Source: an uncultured Chlorobiaceae bacterium
Lineage (GTDB): Bacteria; Bacteroidota; Chlorobiia; Chlorobiales; Chlorobiaceae
Assembly: GCA_903820085.1 (NCBI GenBank)
Contig: CAIJGA010000018.1
Span: 62,001-126,000 of the forward strand
Direction of reading: 5' to 3'
DNA: 64,000 nucleotides
The position numbers and the translations under genes were made by a program. Each line of letters opens with the position of its first letter. The stretch's first letter is position 1. Below the pieces are notes generated by a model that was not told the origin of the DNA, ran no database searches, and saw only the letters and a program-made list of their open reading frames with translations. Shown piece after piece: positions 19,609 to 31,769 of this stretch.

Positions 19609-22600
19609 TTACCGCTCATTAGCGAATCCCTCACGGGTTGCAGGCTCTTCGACAATTTCACCCACAGAAGAACTTTCCTGACCTTCACCCGTCAGTTTTA
19701 TAGCTTTATAACGCTTCAGTCCCGTACCGGCAGGAATCAGTTTGCCGACAATAACGTTTTCCTTCAGACCTGCGAGATAGTCAACCTTTCCAGCAACAGC
19801 CGCATCAGTCAACACCTTTGTTGTTTCCTGGAACGATGCCGCCGATATCACACTCTCGGTCTGAAGAGCCGCACTTGTTATGCCAAGCAGCACCGGATGT
19901 GAGGTTGCCTGAAGGGCAGGCTCAAACGCAATCATGTTTTTACTGTTCTTGCGAAGTTCACGATTCAGCTTGGTAATGTCACGTACCTTGTGAAGCTGAC
20001 TGTCCTGAATCCTTGCTGGAGCGTCACCTTTTTCGGTAATACGTACCTTTTCGGCAATACCATGGTTTGACTCAACAAAAGCGCTCCGGTCAATCAGGTC
20101 ACCAGGAAGCAGATCAGTGTCACCCGGTTCTTCAACCCGGACCTTCTGAAGCATCTGGCGCACAATAACCTCAAGATGCTTGTCGTTGATCTCGACACCC
20201 GCATTGATCTGGTACACTTTCTGAATCTCGTTGACAAGATACTGCTGCACCGCATTAGGACCCTGTATACGCAGGATATCCTGTGGCGAAACGGCACCAT
20301 CGGTCAGCGGATCGCCAGCCTTGACTTCGTCACCCTCATTGGCAAGCACATGTTTACCAACCTGTACGTAATAAATCTTTTCTTCACCAAAATCGTTTTT
20401 AACCTTGATCTCCTTGCTGCTCCTGCGCTGTGAACCAAAGCTGACATAACCGTCAATTTCAGTAACGATAGCCGGATCGGTAGGAATACGGGCTTCAAAC
20501 AGTTCAGTGACTTTTGGCAGACCGGCGGTAATATCACCACCGACACGATCAAGGTTTCTTGGTACCTTGGCCATGATATCGCCAGGCTCAACCTTCTGTC
20601 CATCTTCAACATAAAGGTTTGACTTGATCGGAACAGGATAGGTCTTTCTTACCTCACCGCTTGCATCAATAATCATCAACCTCGGCTCCCGTGTTTCGGT
20701 AGCTCTCAGCTTGGAACGCCAGTTAATAATCGTGTGCTGCGAAAACCCGGTTTGAGGATCAACTTCTTCCTTGTAGGTTACCCCTTTTTCGATATCGGCA
20801 AACTTGATGATACCAGGAATTTCAGCAATGATCTGCGTACTGTTTGGCTCACTGCTGAACATCACCTGATCTTTCTTGATAAGTGATCCATTTTTGCAAT
20901 GCAGGTGAGCACCATGCGGAACGATGTTACGCTTCAGGATCTTTCCGGATTCAGGATCAGCAATATTGATCTTGCCGTTTTTCTGAATAACAATGATCCT
21001 CAGATCAGCAACGCCATCCTCGTTAATAGCGGTATGCTCAACGGTCTTGATATCCTCAAACTGAATCTGGCCATCATAGAATGCCTTGGTCTCAGTTTCA
21101 GATATACCACCCTGTGCCGTACCACCCTGGTGGAACGTACGAAGCGTAAGCTGTGTTCCAGGCTCTCCAATCGACTGGGCAGCAATAACACCAACCGCTT
21201 CACCGATTTCAACGAGCTCGTGTACCGAGAGGTTTGTTCCATAACATTTCGAACAGATGCCGATTTTCGACTCACAGGTCAGCACTGAACGGATTTCAGC
21301 CTCTTCAACACCGGCCGTCTCCTGAATGAGCTCGGCAAGCTCTTCGGTAATGATCTCTCCTGAATTGACAATAACCTTGTTGTTCAGGGTATCGTAGATA
21401 TCGCGAGCAGCAACCCGTCCCTTGATTTTTTCACGGAACTTGATCTGGCCGCTGGTCTCTTCTTCAATATTGCGATGGACATAGAGGCCACGCGTTGTTC
21501 CGCAGTCATCAATGGTAACAATGACATCCTGCGCCACATCGTGGAGTCTCCGGGTCAAATAACCGGCATCAGCCGTTTTCAGCGAGGTATCGGACAAACC
21601 CTTACGTGCACCGTGTGTTGAAATAAAATACTCAAGAACGGTAAGTCCCTCCTTGAGGTTCGAGATAATCGGGTTTTCAATAATTTCACCCGGCTGGCCC
21701 GACATGGACTTCTGCGGACGGGCTATAAGACCCCTCATACCGGTCAACTGACGCACCTGCTCCCTGGAGCCACGGGCTCCCGAATCAAGCATCATATACA
21801 GCGGATTAAAACCGTCACGATCTTTTTTCAGCTTCTGGTATGACTCTTCAGCAACGATATTGGAGGTTTTCTGCCAAACGTCAACAATCTGGTTATAGCG
21901 TTCATTGTCCGTAAGCGTACCGCGGTTGTACTCCTTGACAACCTTGGTGCTGTCACGCTGTGCACTCTTGATATGCTTTGCCTTGGTTTCAGGCACAATG
22001 GCATCGGAAAGACCAACCGAAAGGCCACCCTTCATCGCATAGTGGAAACCCACCTCCTTGATATTGTCAAGGAATTTGGCTGTTTCAACATTACCAACTT
22101 CACTGCTCAGTCGCCCGATCAGCTCCTTGGCAACCTTCTTGTCAATAACGCGGTTGATAAAGCCTATTTTTTCCGGAACATTCTGGTTGAAAATAACCCG
22201 CCCGACCGTCGTGAGCAATATGGACTTCTTCTCAATCTGCGATTTCAGCCAGGCCGACTTTTCAGGAGCCAAATCTGCCATGGAATCAAGTACGCGCAGC
22301 GAATCAAACTTCTGGTCAATCTCACCGGTGTACTGCACAAATATCTGCGCATGCAAACCGACACGCTCTTCGTTATAGGCGATAAGCACATCTTCAGGGC
22401 TGTAAAATATCTGCGCCTCTCCTAAATCTCCAGAGCGCGATTTGGTCAGATAATACATGCCGAGTACCATGTCCTGTGAAGGAACCGTAACCGGCTTGCC
22501 TGACTGCGGCAAAATCAGATTATGAGACGACAGCATGAGCAGTGAAGCCTCAAGCTGCGCTTCCTGCGACAGAGGAATGTGCACAGCCATCTGGTCACCG

Positions 22601-24102
22601 TCAAAGTCAGCGTTGAACGCCGTACAAACCAGCGGATGGATCTGAATGGCCTTGCCTTCAATCAACAGCGGCTGGAATGCCTGGATACCGAGGCGGTGAA
22701 GCGTTGGCGCCCTGTTGAGCAGCACCGGCCGGCCATCAATAACCTTTTCAAGAACATCCCATACAATCGGATCCTTTTTGTCAATCAGTTTCTTGGCTGA
22801 TTTGACCGATTTGGCAATGCCACGATCGACAAGACGACGGATCACAAACGGCTGAAAGAGCTCAATAGCCATACTTTTCGGCAGACCGCACTCATGCAGC
22901 TTCAATTCCGGACCAACCACAATCACCGAACGGCCAGAGTAATCGACCCTCTTGCCCAGCAGGTTCTGACGGAACCGGCCCTGCTTGCCTTTCAATGCAT
23001 CGGAAAGTGATTTCAGCGGCCTGTTCGACTCGCCTGTCTTGACCGCATTGGCCTTACGGGAGTTATCAAACAGTGCATCAACCGCCTCCTGGAGCATTCT
23101 CTTTTCGTTTCGCAGAATAACCTCCGGGGCACGGATATCAATAAGCTTTTTCAACCGGTTGTTGCGGATGATGACCCTGCGGTAAAGGTCATTGAGATCC
23201 GACGTTGCAAACCGGCCGCCTTCAAGAGGAACAAGAGGACGAAGTTCAGGCGGAATAACCGGAACCACTTCCATCACCATATATTCCGGCTTGTTGCCTT
23301 CATAAATATAGGGTTCGGGAAGTTCATCCTCCGGAAAGAGCCCTTGAGGCTTTTTACGGGTTTTCTTGTGCGGCTCATAACTTTTTCTGAACGCCTCGAC
23401 AACCTTCAGCCTTTTCAGTGCATCCGCTCTTTTCTGTTCTGAATTGCTCTCTTTGAGCACTTTGCGCAAGTGTATCGCGGATGCATCAAGATCAATGTTC
23501 TTGAGAAGCATATGAATGGCTTCGCCGCCCATTTTGGCGACAAACTTGTCAGGATCTGAATCCTCAAGATCCTGGTTATCTTCGTACTCAGTGATAATCT
23601 GGAAATACTGCTCTTCAGTCAGACGGTCAAGTTTCTTGATCCCCTGTTTTTCACCAGGTTCACCAGGATTGATGACCACATAGACTTCATAATAGATAAT
23701 CCTTTCAAGCTCCTTGGTCGAAAGGTCAAGCAATGCGCCGATCTTGCTCGGAACCGAGCGGAAAAACCAGGTATGCACAACAGGAACCGCCAGGGCGATA
23801 TGGCCCATGCGCTCCCTGCGAACACTCTTGGTTGTAACCTCAACACCGCAACGATCGCAGATGATCCCTTTATAGCGTACGCGCTTGTATTTGCCGCAAT
23901 AACACTCCCAGTCCTTGGTAGGACCAAATATTTTTTCGCACATCAGACCGTCACGTTCAGGCTTGAACGTGCGGTAGTTGATGGTCTCCGGCTTCAGTAC
24001 CTCACCCCTTGAATGCGCAAGAATGCTTTCCGGTGACGCAATACTAAACTTTATTCTTGAAAATTCACCTTTTAAGGGCGATGTTCCCTGTGAAAAAATC
24101 AT
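19609..24102 (-). CDS. rpoC: RNA polymerase beta' subunit
   Basis: Catalytic subunit of RNA polymerase, about 1497 residues. The N-terminal zinc site is Cys67, Cys69, Cys82 and Cys85 (CYCGKY and CDRCG). The Mg-binding [12 protein letters not shown] lies at DNA near 22600. A second cysteine cluster ([13 protein letters not shown]) and the trigger-loop region with [15 protein letters not shown] follow. The ATG at 24102 ([16 protein letters not shown]) is preferred to a TTG two codons upstream. It follows rpoB by about 70 bases and is the last gene of the cluster. Confidence 0.97.
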   Translation of the reverse strand: MIFSQGTSPLKGEFSRIKFSIASPESILAHSRGEVLKPETINYRTFKPERDGLMCEKIFGPTKDWECYCGKYKRVRYKGIICDRCGVEVTTKSVRRERMGHIALAVPVVHTWFFRSVPSKIGALLDLSTKELERIIYYEVYVVINPGEPGEKQGIKKLDRLTEEQYFQIITEYEDNQDLEDSDPDKFVAKMGGEAIHMLLKNIDLDASAIHLRKVLKESNSEQKRADALKRLKVVEAFRKSYEPHKKTRKKPQGLFPEDELPEPYIYEGNKPEYMVMEVVPVIPPELRPLVPLEGGRFATSDLNDLYRRVIIRNNRLKKLIDIRAPEVILRNEKRMLQEAVDALFDNSRKANAVKTGESNRPLKSLSDALKGKQGRFRQNLLGKRVDYSGRSVIVVGPELKLHECGLPKSMAIELFQPFVIRRLVDRGIAKSVKSAKKLIDKKDPIVWDVLEKVIDGRPVLLNRAPTLHRLGIQAFQPLLIEGKAIQIHPLVCTAFNADFDGDQMAVHIPLSQEAQLEASLLMLSSHNLILPQSGKPVTVPSQDMVLGMYYLTKSRSGDLGEAQIFYSPEDVLIAYNEERVGLHAQIFVQYTGEIDQKFDSLRVLDSMADLAPEKSAWLKSQIEKKSILLTTVGRVIFNQNVPEKIGFINRVIDKKVAKELIGRLSSEVGNVETAKFLDNIKEVGFHYAMKGGLSVGLSDAIVPETKAKHIKSAQRDSTKVVKEYNRGTLTDNERYNQIVDVWQKTSNIVAEESYQKLKKDRDGFNPLYMMLDSGARGSREQVRQLTGMRGLIARPQKSMSGQPGEIIENPIISNLKEGLTVLEYFISTHGARKGLSDTSLKTADAGYLTRRLHDVAQDVIVTIDDCGTTRGLYVHRNIEEETSGQIKFREKIKGRVAARDIYDTLNNKVIVNSGEIITEELAELIQETAGVEEAEIRSVLTCESKIGICSKCYGTNLSVHELVEIGEAVGVIAAQSIGEPGTQLTLRTFHQGGTAQGGISETETKAFYDGQIQFEDIKTVEHTAINEDGVADLRIIVIQKNGKINIADPESGKILKRNIVPHGAHLHCKNGSLIKKDQVMFSSEPNSTQIIAEIPGIIKFADIEKGVTYKEEVDPQTGFSQHTIINWRSKLRATETREPRLMIIDASGEVRKTYPVPIKSNLYVEDGQKVEPGDIMAKVPRNLDRVGGDITAGLPKVTELFEARIPTDPAIVTEIDGYVSFGSQRRSSKEIKVKNDFGEEKIYYVQVGKHVLANEGDEVKAGDPLTDGAVSPQDILRIQGPNAVQQYLVNEIQKVYQINAGVEINDKHLEVIVRQMLQKVRVEEPGDTDLLPGDLIDRSAFVESNHGIAEKVRITEKGDAPARIQDSQLHKVRDITKLNRELRKNSKNMIAFEPALQATSHPVLLGITSAALQTESVISAASFQETTKVLTDAAVAGKVDYLAGLKENVIVGKLIPAGTGLKRYKAIKLTGEGQESSSVGEIVEEPATREGFANER

Positions 24103-24172
24103 AGTCAATATCCCTGGTTAAAACGACTCTGTTGAACGTCCGTTAATGATGTACACGCCAATTAACACATTA

Positions 24173-27100
24173 CTAAGGAACCTTGTCGTCAATACGTATC
24201 TCAAGACCCAAGCCCTGCAGCTCCCTGACGAGAACATTGAAGGATTCAGGTATTCCTGGCTCCGGCAGGTTCTGACCTTTGACAATAGCTTCGTAGGTTT
24301 TGTTCCGGCCGATCACATCATCTGATTTGACCGTCAGCATTTCCCGAAGGATATTGGCTGCTCCGTAAGCTTCAAGAGCCCAGACCTCCATTTCACCAAA
24401 CCTCTGACCGCCAAACTGCGCCTTACCACCAAGCGGCTGCTGGGTTATGAGCGAGTATGGACCAGTAGAACGGGCATGAATCTTGTCATCAACCAAATGA
24501 CTCAGCTTGAGCATATAAATATAGCCTATGGTCACTTCGTCATCAAACCGCTCACCGGTACGCCCATCATAAAGACTTACCTTTCCATGAGCCGGCAGAC
24601 CAGCTCTTTCAAGCTCTTTCTGCACCTCTTCATAGGTGGCACCATTGAAAATCGGTGTTTTGAACTTGACACCCAGCTTTTTTGCTGCCCAACCGAGCGA
24701 TGTTTCATAAAGCTGTCCAATGTTCATACGGCTCGGTACACCAAGCGGGTTGAGCACAATATCAACCGGAGTACCATCTGCCATGAACGGCATATCCTCA
24801 ATCGGCAGAATTTTACCCACAACACCTTTGTTTCCGTGCCGACCGGCCATCTTGTCGCCAACCTGTATTTTTCGCTTCTGTGCAATATAAACCTTGGCAA
24901 GCTCCTCAATTCCTGGAGGAAGTTCATCGCCAACGTTAATCTTGTACTTGTCGTTGTCCCGCTCATCAGCCAGATCCTTGAGCATGAAACGGAACTCCTT
25001 GACAAGGCGTACCACATTGTCATTAACTTTTTTCGAATCCGTCACACCTTTTGAAAAGTCAATCGACTCAAGAAATGGCATGGAGCTGAATTTCGCAAGA
25101 AGCACATCATCAAACAACGCCTCTTCGGCGATAAGCTGTTTGCCTTTATCGCTGTAAACTCCAGTCGAACTCTTGCCTCCAATAAGCTGTTTTAGCCATT
25201 TGGCAAAGCGCTTGCGAAGGTCATACTCTTTGGCATCGAATTTCCTGTCAACAAGCTCAAGCTTTTCCTTGACATCCATGCCAACCTTTTTCTTGCGGCT
25301 GAAAAGCTTTGTCTTGATAACAATACCCTTCATTCCTGCAGGCACATGCATGGAAGCGTCCTTCACATCGCTTGACTTGTCGCCAAAAATCGCCCTGAGC
25401 AACTTCTCTTCCGGTGTTGGATCACTCTCTCCTTTCGGAGTTATTTTTCCGACCAGAATATCCCGTTCCTTAACTTCAGCACCAATGCGGACTATGCCGT
25501 TTTCATCAAGGTTTCGGAGCGCTTCATCACTGACATTGTAAATATCACGGGTAAACTGTTCCTCGCCACGTTTGGTATCGCGAACATTGGCCTCGAATTC
25601 GTGAACATGAATCGAGGTAAAGACATCGTCATAGACAAGGCGTTCACTCAGAATGATTGCATCTTCAAAGTTATAGCCACGCCAAGGCATGAACGCTACC
25701 AACACATTTTTTCCAAGAGCAAGCTCTCCATTATCGGTCGACGAGCTATCGGCAAGCACCTCACCTTTTTCGACACGCTGTCCAATCCGCACCAGAGGCT
25801 TCTGTGAAATACAGGTATCCTGGTTGGAGCGCTTGAACTTGATCAGCTTATAGGTTTTCAATCCCTCATCAGGATCAAGCATCGACAGGCGAACGTCATT
25901 ATCAGTACTGAGATCGTACCGTATCTGGATATATTCAGCAGTAACATCTTCGAGAACTCCGGCTCCCTCAGCAACAATAACTGAACGGGAATCCCTGGCA
26001 ACCTTGGCTTCCATGCCAGTACCAACCACTGGCGCTTCAGAGGTCAGCAGCGGAACCGCCTGGCGTTGCATGTTTGCACCCATCAATGCGCGGTTACCGT
26101 CATCATGCTCAAGAAAGGGAATCAAAGCCGCAGCCGCGCTGACAATCTGCACGGGAGAGACATCCATAAAATTAACATCCTCAGCCGCAACAACAGGATA
26201 GTCACCCTTTGTCCTGGCCTGAACCGTCTCGACCGCAATTCTCTTGTTCTCATCAAGCGGAACACTGACCGGTACAGTAATCTTGTTTTCCTCATCCTCA
26301 GCCGAAAGCATCAGGACCGTATCGGTAACCTGGCCTTTATCGACAACACGATACGGTGTCTGGATAAACCCTTTATCGTTAATCTCCGCATAAACCGACA
26401 ATGAGGAGATCAGACCGATATTCGGGCCTTCCGGGGTTTCGATCGGGCAGAGGCGGCCGTAGTGCGTATAGTGAACGTCACGCACCTCAAAACCTGCACG
26501 TTCTCTGGTCAAACCGCCTGGTCCAAGGGCAGAAACCCTTCTCTTGTTGGTCATTTCAGCAAGAGGATTGGTCTGATCCATGAACTGTGAGAGCTGGCTT
26601 GTCGCAAAGAAACTTGAAACAACGCTTGATACCGTACGTGCATTAATCAGATCCGCAGGCGCAATTTTATCCGAGTCCCTGGAGTTGAGCTTTTCACGAA
26701 CATTCTTGCCCATCCTGGCCAGTCCGATAACAAACTGTGCGGCAAGCTGTTCACCTACCGAACGCACCCGGCGGTTCGCCAGATGATCGACATCATCAAC
26801 ATCGGCCAGCCCGTTGACCAGCTTGATGAGATAATAGATGACGGAAATAATATCATAATGCGTCAGCACCAGAATATCTTCACCGGTCGGTTCATCAGAA
26901 AAAGACTGTATGGTCTGAAGAATTTTCTCGTAAATAGTATCAGAAAGCTGCTTAAGCTCCGGCTTTTCAGCAAGATAAAGACTCAGGTCATCAAACTCTT
27001 TGCTGAGCTTTTTCTTGATTCTGTAACGGCCAACCTCACCGAGATCATATTTTTTCTGGTTGAAAAACGTTCTCTCAAGGAAACTTCTTGCCGCATCGAT

Positions 27101-28090
27101 ATCCGGGGCCTCATTGGCTCTCAATTCCTCATAGACAATTTCAAGCGCCTCTTCCTCGGTCGCTGAGTTGTCATTGAGAATGGTATTGATAATGATGGAT
27201 TTGTCCGGTCCCTTGTCACCGCCCGAAAAGGTCTTCATTACCTTGACGCTTTTGTAGCCGGCAGCAAGAATCTGCTCAAAAATATCTTCCGTAATTGCGG
27301 TTCTCGCGCTCACGACCTCACCGGTCTGCATGTCCACAATGTCAGACGCAAGATACTGCCCGACAAGCTGCTCTTTTTTGCTTGATTTCAGCTGAACCTC
27401 TTCAACAAGATCAAAAAGACCGAGAATGTCCTCATCTCTGGCAAACCCTATGGCGCGTAAAAGCGCACTGACCAGAAAGTTTTTCTTCTGGTCGATATAA
27501 ACAAATATCTGGTTATTGATATCGGTCTGAAACTCAATCCATGATCCTCTGGTAGGAACGATTTTAGCCGAATACATCTTCTTGCCATTCGGATGAATCG
27601 CTTCACTGAACACAACACCGGGCGAGCGGTGAAGCTGGGCTACCACAACACGCTCAGCACCGTTAACAATAAAGGTTCCGCGATTTGTCATGTAAGGAAT
27701 CCTGCCGAGGTAAACCTCCTGCTGTATGGTCTCCTTCCAGTCAGTCTCGTCCGCCTCATCCTTATAGGAGAGCTTAAGCTTCACTTTCAGGGAGACATCA
27801 TAGGTCAGGCCACGCTCAATACAATCCTCAATGGTATACTTTGGCTTGTCAAAGCTGTATGAGATATACTCAAGCAGATAAAGTCCCCTGGTATCGGTAA
27901 TGGGGAATGCTCCGCGCAGAACCCTCTCGAGACCCTGGTCCTTTCTCTTGGCAAGAGGTACGCTATCCTGTATAAAATTATGGAATGAGTCTAACTGAAC
28001 TTTTAATAGGTCGGGGGGCTCTATTATACTTTGGATTTTTGAAAAGTCAATACAGGGTGTTGTTGTTGCATCAGCCACTTTCACATGCAC
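24173..28090 (-). CDS. rpoB: RNA polymerase beta subunit
   Basis: Second-largest catalytic subunit, 1305 residues. Conserved blocks include the rifampicin region with [20 protein letters not shown] and [11 protein letters not shown], the [20 protein letters not shown] segment, [24 protein letters not shown] and the C-terminal [20 protein letters not shown]. The start is GTG at 28090 ([12 protein letters not shown]); no in-frame ATG offers a better N-terminus. A 205-base gap with a hairpin separates it from rplL, the usual place for partial termination between ribosomal-protein and polymerase genes. Confidence 0.97.
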   Translation of the reverse strand: MHVKVADATTTPCIDFSKIQSIIEPPDLLKVQLDSFHNFIQDSVPLAKRKDQGLERVLRGAFPITDTRGLYLLEYISYSFDKPKYTIEDCIERGLTYDVSLKVKLKLSYKDEADETDWKETIQQEVYLGRIPYMTNRGTFIVNGAERVVVAQLHRSPGVVFSEAIHPNGKKMYSAKIVPTRGSWIEFQTDINNQIFVYIDQKKNFLVSALLRAIGFARDEDILGLFDLVEEVQLKSSKKEQLVGQYLASDIVDMQTGEVVSARTAITEDIFEQILAAGYKSVKVMKTFSGGDKGPDKSIIINTILNDNSATEEEALEIVYEELRANEAPDIDAARSFLERTFFNQKKYDLGEVGRYRIKKKLSKEFDDLSLYLAEKPELKQLSDTIYEKILQTIQSFSDEPTGEDILVLTHYDIISVIYYLIKLVNGLADVDDVDHLANRRVRSVGEQLAAQFVIGLARMGKNVREKLNSRDSDKIAPADLINARTVSSVVSSFFATSQLSQFMDQTNPLAEMTNKRRVSALGPGGLTRERAGFEVRDVHYTHYGRLCPIETPEGPNIGLISSLSVYAEINDKGFIQTPYRVVDKGQVTDTVLMLSAEDEENKITVPVSVPLDENKRIAVETVQARTKGDYPVVAAEDVNFMDVSPVQIVSAAAALIPFLEHDDGNRALMGANMQRQAVPLLTSEAPVVGTGMEAKVARDSRSVIVAEGAGVLEDVTAEYIQIRYDLSTDNDVRLSMLDPDEGLKTYKLIKFKRSNQDTCISQKPLVRIGQRVEKGEVLADSSSTDNGELALGKNVLVAFMPWRGYNFEDAIILSERLVYDDVFTSIHVHEFEANVRDTKRGEEQFTRDIYNVSDEALRNLDENGIVRIGAEVKERDILVGKITPKGESDPTPEEKLLRAIFGDKSSDVKDASMHVPAGMKGIVIKTKLFSRKKKVGMDVKEKLELVDRKFDAKEYDLRKRFAKWLKQLIGGKSSTGVYSDKGKQLIAEEALFDDVLLAKFSSMPFLESIDFSKGVTDSKKVNDNVVRLVKEFRFMLKDLADERDNDKYKINVGDELPPGIEELAKVYIAQKRKIQVGDKMAGRHGNKGVVGKILPIEDMPFMADGTPVDIVLNPLGVPSRMNIGQLYETSLGWAAKKLGVKFKTPIFNGATYEEVQKELERAGLPAHGKVSLYDGRTGERFDDEVTIGYIYMLKLSHLVDDKIHARSTGPYSLITQQPLGGKAQFGGQRFGEMEVWALEAYGAANILREMLTVKSDDVIGRNKTYEAIVKGQNLPEPGIPESFNVLVRELQGLGLEIRIDDKVP

Positions 28091-28240
28091 CTCACTTTTA
28101 TCAATTGCATGAATTACTTACCGATTAGGTTATCACAAATATCCACAGAAACTGTGCCGGAGTACAGATAACTACCAGCTTAACCTTAACCGTATCATCA
28201 CGATAACTACCATTCTAAACTGCCCTTATACAAACAGACA

Positions 28241-28269
28241 AAGCTCCGCCTCATATTGAGACGGAGCTT
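28241..28269 (-). terminator. Hairpin between rplL and rpoB (terminator or attenuator)
   Basis: An imperfect stem: AAGCTCCG with CGGAGCTT (28241-28248 and 28262-28269), one C-A mismatch, then four more pairs around a 3-base loop. On the minus strand it is followed by a modest T-rich tract. It lies just past rplL, suiting partial read-through into rpoBC. Confidence 0.6.
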
Positions 28270-28295
28270 GCTTTAGTAATGACTCTTTTCAAAGA

Positions 28296-28670
28296 TCACT
28301 TTACCTCTACTGACGCACCGGCATCCTTCAGTTCTTTGGCAATCTTTTCTGCTTCATCCTTGGAAATAGCTTCCTTAACGGTCTTCGGTGCGCCATCAAC
28401 AAGATCCTTTGCCTCTTTCAGGCCAAGACCAGTAATAGCACGAACAGCCTTGATCACGTTGATCTTGCTTTCGCCTGCGGCAGTCAGCACAACATCAAAC
28501 TCAGTCTGTTCTTCGGCGACGACGACATCACCAGCAGCAACTGCAGCAACACCGGCAACTGCTACAGGAGCAGCACTTACACCGAACTTCTCTTCAAGAG
28601 CCTTCACTAGTTCTGAAGCCTCTGTAAGAGTTAACTTACCAATTTCCTCTACAAGTGTTTCGATAGACAT
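28296..28670 (-). CDS. rplL: 50S ribosomal protein L7/L12
   Basis: Acidic stalk protein of 124 residues that recruits translation GTPases. The N-terminal dimerisation helix ([28 protein letters not shown]), Ala/Val-rich hinge and C-terminal globular domain ([21 protein letters not shown], then [16 protein letters not shown]) are all present and full length. It is encoded after rplJ with a 66-base gap. Confidence 0.97.
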   Translation of the reverse strand: MSIETLVEEIGKLTLTEASELVKALEEKFGVSAAPVAVAGVAAVAAGDVVVAEEQTEFDVVLTAAGESKINVIKAVRAITGLGLKEAKDLVDGAPKTVKEAISKDEAEKIAKELKDAGASVEVK

Positions 28671-28736
28671 TATTCCCCTCTCTAGTTTAATTTACAATGT
28701 ATAATAATTTCTTGAGTGCGTAATAGTTTGTATAAC

Positions 28737-29255
28737 TTATTGCTTCTGCTTGGCAATCTGATCAAGAGCACAGACAAGGTTTCTCATAACCGCATTGACC
28801 ACCACAGGAACAGAACTGACCACACCATTGATCAAGCCGGCAGCACGACCAATATTTTCCTTCTTGGTCAGCATTTCGGAAAGAATCGACAGCTGATCGG
28901 GTCCGAAAGCCACACCATCAATCGAAGCCATCTTGAACTTCAGCAGCTCATTGGTTTTGCTGAACTTCTTGATAACCTTTGCCGGAGCTATCGGGTCATC
29001 AAATCCAAATGCAACCGCAGTGGTGCCTTTAAGGCCCGGCGCAAGCTTGTCCGCACCAGCCAAATCCTTCAACGCCTGTTTAATAAGCGTGTTTTTTACA
29101 ACACGGTACTCAACCCCTACTTTGCGGAACTCACGACGAAGCTCCGACATTTTGGCAACGCTCAATCCCTGAAATTCCGTCAGATATATACCCTGTGACT
29201 TATTGATCTTTTCAGCAACTTCCTGAACGATCTGCTCTTTTCTATCTCGCTTCAT
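28737..29255 (-). CDS. rplJ: 50S ribosomal protein L10
   Basis: Stalk base protein of 172 residues anchoring L7/L12 dimers through its C-terminal helix. The N-terminal rRNA-binding part reads KRDRKEQIVQEVAEKINKSQ, with GLSVAKMSELRREFRKVGVEYRVVKNTL after it. Only 17 bases separate it from rplA, so the long autoregulatory L10 leader known upstream of rplJ in enterobacteria has no room here. Confidence 0.96.
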   Translation of the reverse strand: MKRDRKEQIVQEVAEKINKSQGIYLTEFQGLSVAKMSELRREFRKVGVEYRVVKNTLIKQALKDLAGADKLAPGLKGTTAVAFGFDDPIAPAKVIKKFSKTNELLKFKMASIDGVAFGPDQLSILSEMLTKKENIGRAAGLINGVVSSVPVVVNAVMRNLVCALDQIAKQKQ

Positions 29256-29272
29256 CGTTTAAACCGTTTTTA

Positions 29273-29962
29273 TTAGGCGACAAATTTTTCCATTTTAACC
29301 TTCACGCTCGGGGACATCGTGCTTGAAAGCGCAATACCCTGCACATACTGACCCTTGGCTGCCGATGGCTTCAGACGAACAACCTCCTTAAGGAAGCTGG
29401 CAATATTGGCCACCAACTGTTCCGGCTCAAATGAAACCTTGCCGACAGGAGCATGAACATTTCCGGCTTTGTCAACTCTGAACTCTATTTTGCCGGCCTT
29501 GACTTCCTTGACGGCCTTGGCCACATCCATCGTCACTGTTCCTGACTTAGGATTAGGCATCAAACCACGAGGTCCGAGAATCTTGGCAACCTTACCCAGC
29601 TGGCCCATCACATCAGGAGTTGCTATAATAACATCAACGCCTGTCCAACCTTCCTGGATTTTTTCAATATACTCCTCAAAACCAACCATATCAGCTCCTG
29701 CAGCCCTAGCCTCTTCAGCTTTAGCCTCTTTACAGACAACCAGCACAGAAACGGTTTTGCCTGTACCATGCGGCAACATTACGGTACCACGAACAACCTG
29801 ATCAGCATGCCGAGGATCAACACCAAGCTTCACGGCAATATCCACCGTCGCATCAAACTTAACCTGAGTAATCTCCCTGACCTTCCCAACAGCATCCACC
29901 AGATCGTACTCGTGAAAACGATCGATCTTCGACGCTGCCTCTCTGTATTTTTTTCCAGCCAT
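29273..29962 (-). CDS. rplA: 50S ribosomal protein L1
   Basis: Mobile L1-stalk protein of 229 residues involved in E-site tRNA release. Recognised from the GKKYREAASKIDRFHEYDLVDA start, DATVDIAVKLGVDPRHADQ, the VRGTVMLPHGTGKTVSV block and LGPRGLMPNPKSGTVTMDV. It follows rplK by 74 bases in the standard L11-L1-L10-L12 order. Confidence 0.97.
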   Translation of the reverse strand: MAGKKYREAASKIDRFHEYDLVDAVGKVREITQVKFDATVDIAVKLGVDPRHADQVVRGTVMLPHGTGKTVSVLVVCKEAKAEEARAAGADMVGFEEYIEKIQEGWTGVDVIIATPDVMGQLGKVAKILGPRGLMPNPKSGTVTMDVAKAVKEVKAGKIEFRVDKAGNVHAPVGKVSFEPEQLVANIASFLKEVVRLKPSAAKGQYVQGIALSSTMSPSVKVKMEKFVA

Positions 29963-30036
29963 TATTTTCTCTTTTTCTAAGTGGTTAAAAAAGCGGCTTT
30001 TCAGCCTCCCACAGCCCTAAACACAAAAAACTTCTC

Positions 30037-30462
30037 TTAGCCCTCAATAACAATACCCATACTTCTTGCCGTACCCATAATCATCTCTTCGGCACCATTG
30101 CTGTTTACTGCATTGAGATCGGGCCTTTTCAGCTCAGCAATCCTGCTAACCTGCTCACGGGTAACCGTGCCAACCTTATTACGGTTTGGTTCGCCTGATC
30201 CTTTCTTCAAACCAGCCTCTTTCAAAAGAAGAACTGCAGCCGGAGGGGTCTTGGTGATAAACGTAAAGGACTTGTCAGAGTATACCGTAATCACTACAGG
30301 GATAATCATCCCCGCTTCAGACTGGGTTTTTGCATTGAACTGCTTGCAAAACTCCATGATATTGACACCTTTCTGTCCAAGGGCGGGACCGACAGGAGGA
30401 GCCGGGTTTGCTGCGCCAGCCGGAATCTGAAGCTTGATAAAACCGAGTACCTTTTTTGCCAT
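30037..30462 (-). CDS. rplK: 50S ribosomal protein L11
   Basis: GTPase-centre protein of 141 residues. The N-terminal domain has [23 protein letters not shown], with the conserved prolines, and the C-terminal domain binds the 23S rRNA thiostrepton loop ([19 protein letters not shown], ending in RSMGIVIEG). It is 41 bases downstream of nusG. Confidence 0.97.
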   Translation of the reverse strand: MAKKVLGFIKLQIPAGAANPAPPVGPALGQKGVNIMEFCKQFNAKTQSEAGMIIPVVITVYSDKSFTFITKTPPAAVLLLKEAGLKKGSGEPNRNKVGTVTREQVSRIAELKRPDLNAVNSNGAEEMIMGTARSMGIVIEG

Positions 30463-30503
30463 AAACTATCTCTATTCAGAAGCTTAAGTTACTTAAGCGC
30501 CTA

Positions 30504-31079
30504 TTATTGGGAAACTGACTTAACCTGGGAAAAATCAAGCTCTGTCGGCGTGCTGCGGCCAAAAAAGCTTATCATGACTTTAACCTTCATTCTTTCGGGG
30601 CACACTTCATGAACAACGCCGGTCAGCGAACTGAACGGCCCGTCAATAACCTTGACCGAATCACCGATCTTGAACGGTACCTCAAAAACGGAGCGATGCT
30701 CAATGGCACTCTCCGGCTCAAGAATCTTCTCTACCTCTTCAGGTCTCAACGGAGTAGGCACATCATCAACGCCAAGAAATCCCATAACGGAAGGGATGTC
30801 CAGAATCAAGTTCCTTGTCTGCTTGTCAAGTACCGCTTCGATAAGCACGTACCCTGGAAAAGCATTTTTCGTCAAACTTCTCTTCTTGCCGTTTTTAACC
30901 TCCACAAAACGCTCATACGGAACATAAATCTGCAATATCTTGTCAGCAAGGCCACAACGGAGAACATCCGCATCAATAGCCTCTTTAACCTTGCGCTCAT
31001 GGCCAGAATAAATCCTGAGTGCATACCAGCGTGCAACCGGAACACCCTGATCATCCATATCCTTTTTTCTTGCGCTCAT
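30504..31079 (-). CDS. nusG: Transcription termination/antitermination factor NusG
   Basis: Binds the polymerase clamp and couples transcription to Rho or to ribosomes. 191 residues: the NGN domain begins at ARWYALRIYSGHERKVKEAI, contains LTKNAFPGYVLIE, and is followed by the KOW domain (FKIGDSVKVIDGPFSSLTGVV). It lies 24 bases after secE in the conserved pair. Confidence 0.97.
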   Translation of the reverse strand: MSARKKDMDDQGVPVARWYALRIYSGHERKVKEAIDADVLRCGLADKILQIYVPYERFVEVKNGKKRSLTKNAFPGYVLIEAVLDKQTRNLILDIPSVMGFLGVDDVPTPLRPEEVEKILEPESAIEHRSVFEVPFKIGDSVKVIDGPFSSLTGVVHEVCPERMKVKVMISFFGRSTPTELDFSQVKSVSQ

Positions 31080-31103
31080 CGATTCAACCTTAACACAGTT
31101 AGC

Positions 31104-31295
31104 TTACAACAACTTTCCCATAACGAAATTTATGACCCAATCGACAAGAAAGGTAAACAAGGCCAGAATACCCGAAACCGTCAGTACAACGATCGTCAGA
31201 TCCTTGATCTCCTCTTTACTCGGCCACATAACTTTCCGCATCTCACTGATGACATCACGATAATACTGACCTGCCTTGCCGATATATTTATTCAT
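31104..31295 (-). CDS. secE: Preprotein translocase subunit SecE
   Basis: Small subunit of the SecYEG channel, 63 residues. An amphipathic N-terminal helix (YYRDVISEMRKVMWPSKEEI, with the conserved W-P-S-x-E) leads to a single transmembrane helix. This is the short single-helix form. It is located between tRNA-Trp and nusG, the classical arrangement. Confidence 0.95.
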   Translation of the reverse strand: MNKYIGKAGQYYRDVISEMRKVMWPSKEEIKDLTIVVLTVSGILALFTFLVDWVINFVMGKLL

Positions 31296-31339
31296 GAATA
31301 CAAGTGAGAAATATAGTACAGTGAAAAATTTTCCGGGTG

Positions 31340-31412
31340 CACGTCAGGAGGGAATCGAACCCCCAACCTGCGGTTTTGGAGACCGCTGCTCTACCAATTA
31401 AGCTACTGACGT
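31340..31412 (-). tRNA. tRNA-Trp (anticodon CCA)
   Basis: 73 bases with full cloverleaf: acceptor ACGTCAG pairing with CTGACGT, anticodon loop CTCCAAA between GCGGT and ACCGC, and a normal T arm. The discriminator is G, as expected for Trp. The 3' CCA is not encoded. It is the last tRNA before secE. Confidence 0.95.
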
Positions 31413-31437
31413 ATACTATCAATACCCCAAAACCCTG

Positions 31438-31510
<73 letters not shown>

Positions 31511-31531
31511 CTAACACGCAAAAAAAGACTG

Positions 31532-31613
31532 TGGGTAGGGGAGGATTCGAACCTCCGAAGACAGAGTCGACAGATTTACAGTCTGTTGCGTTTAACCACT
31601 TCGCTACCTACCC
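31532..31613 (-). tRNA. tRNA-Tyr (anticodon GTA)
   Basis: 82 bases with the long variable arm of a class II tRNA. Acceptor GGGTAGG pairs with CCTACCC, the discriminator is A, and the anticodon loop is CTGTAAA within the CAGA/TCTG stem. CCA is not encoded. Confidence 0.95.
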
Positions 31614-31624
31614 ATAACATTCAG

Positions 31625-31697
31625 AGCTGGTGATGGGACTCGAACCCGCAACCTGCTGATTACAAATCAGCTGCTCTACCAATTGAGCTACACCAGC
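31625..31697 (-). tRNA. tRNA-Thr (anticodon TGT)
   Basis: 73 bases; acceptor GCTGGTG pairs with CACCAGC, and the anticodon loop TTTGTAA sits between CTGA and TCAG. First tRNA of the Thr-Tyr-Thr-Trp series and closest to the predicted promoter. CCA is not encoded. Confidence 0.95.
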
Positions 31698-31722
31698 AGC
31701 TCACTCAAAAAACAGGGCTGGT

Positions 31723-31750
31723 AATATAATGAGCGTTTTTTAATATACAA
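31723..31750 (-). promoter_or_regulatory. Predicted promoter of the tRNA-secE-nusG-ribosomal cluster
   Basis: Read on the minus strand: TTGTAT (31745-31750), 16 bases, TATATT (31723-31728), then the first tRNA begins at 31697. This would give a leader of about 20 bases, suitable for a stable-RNA promoter. Identical hexamers and spacing lie upstream of efp. Confidence 0.5.
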
Positions 31751-31769
31751 AGAAAAAAGAATTAATAAA

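Noticed and set aside
20300-27500. Mobile-element or inserted segment in rpoC or rpoB
   Set aside because: Both frames run uninterrupted at family-typical lengths, with no repeats at any edge.
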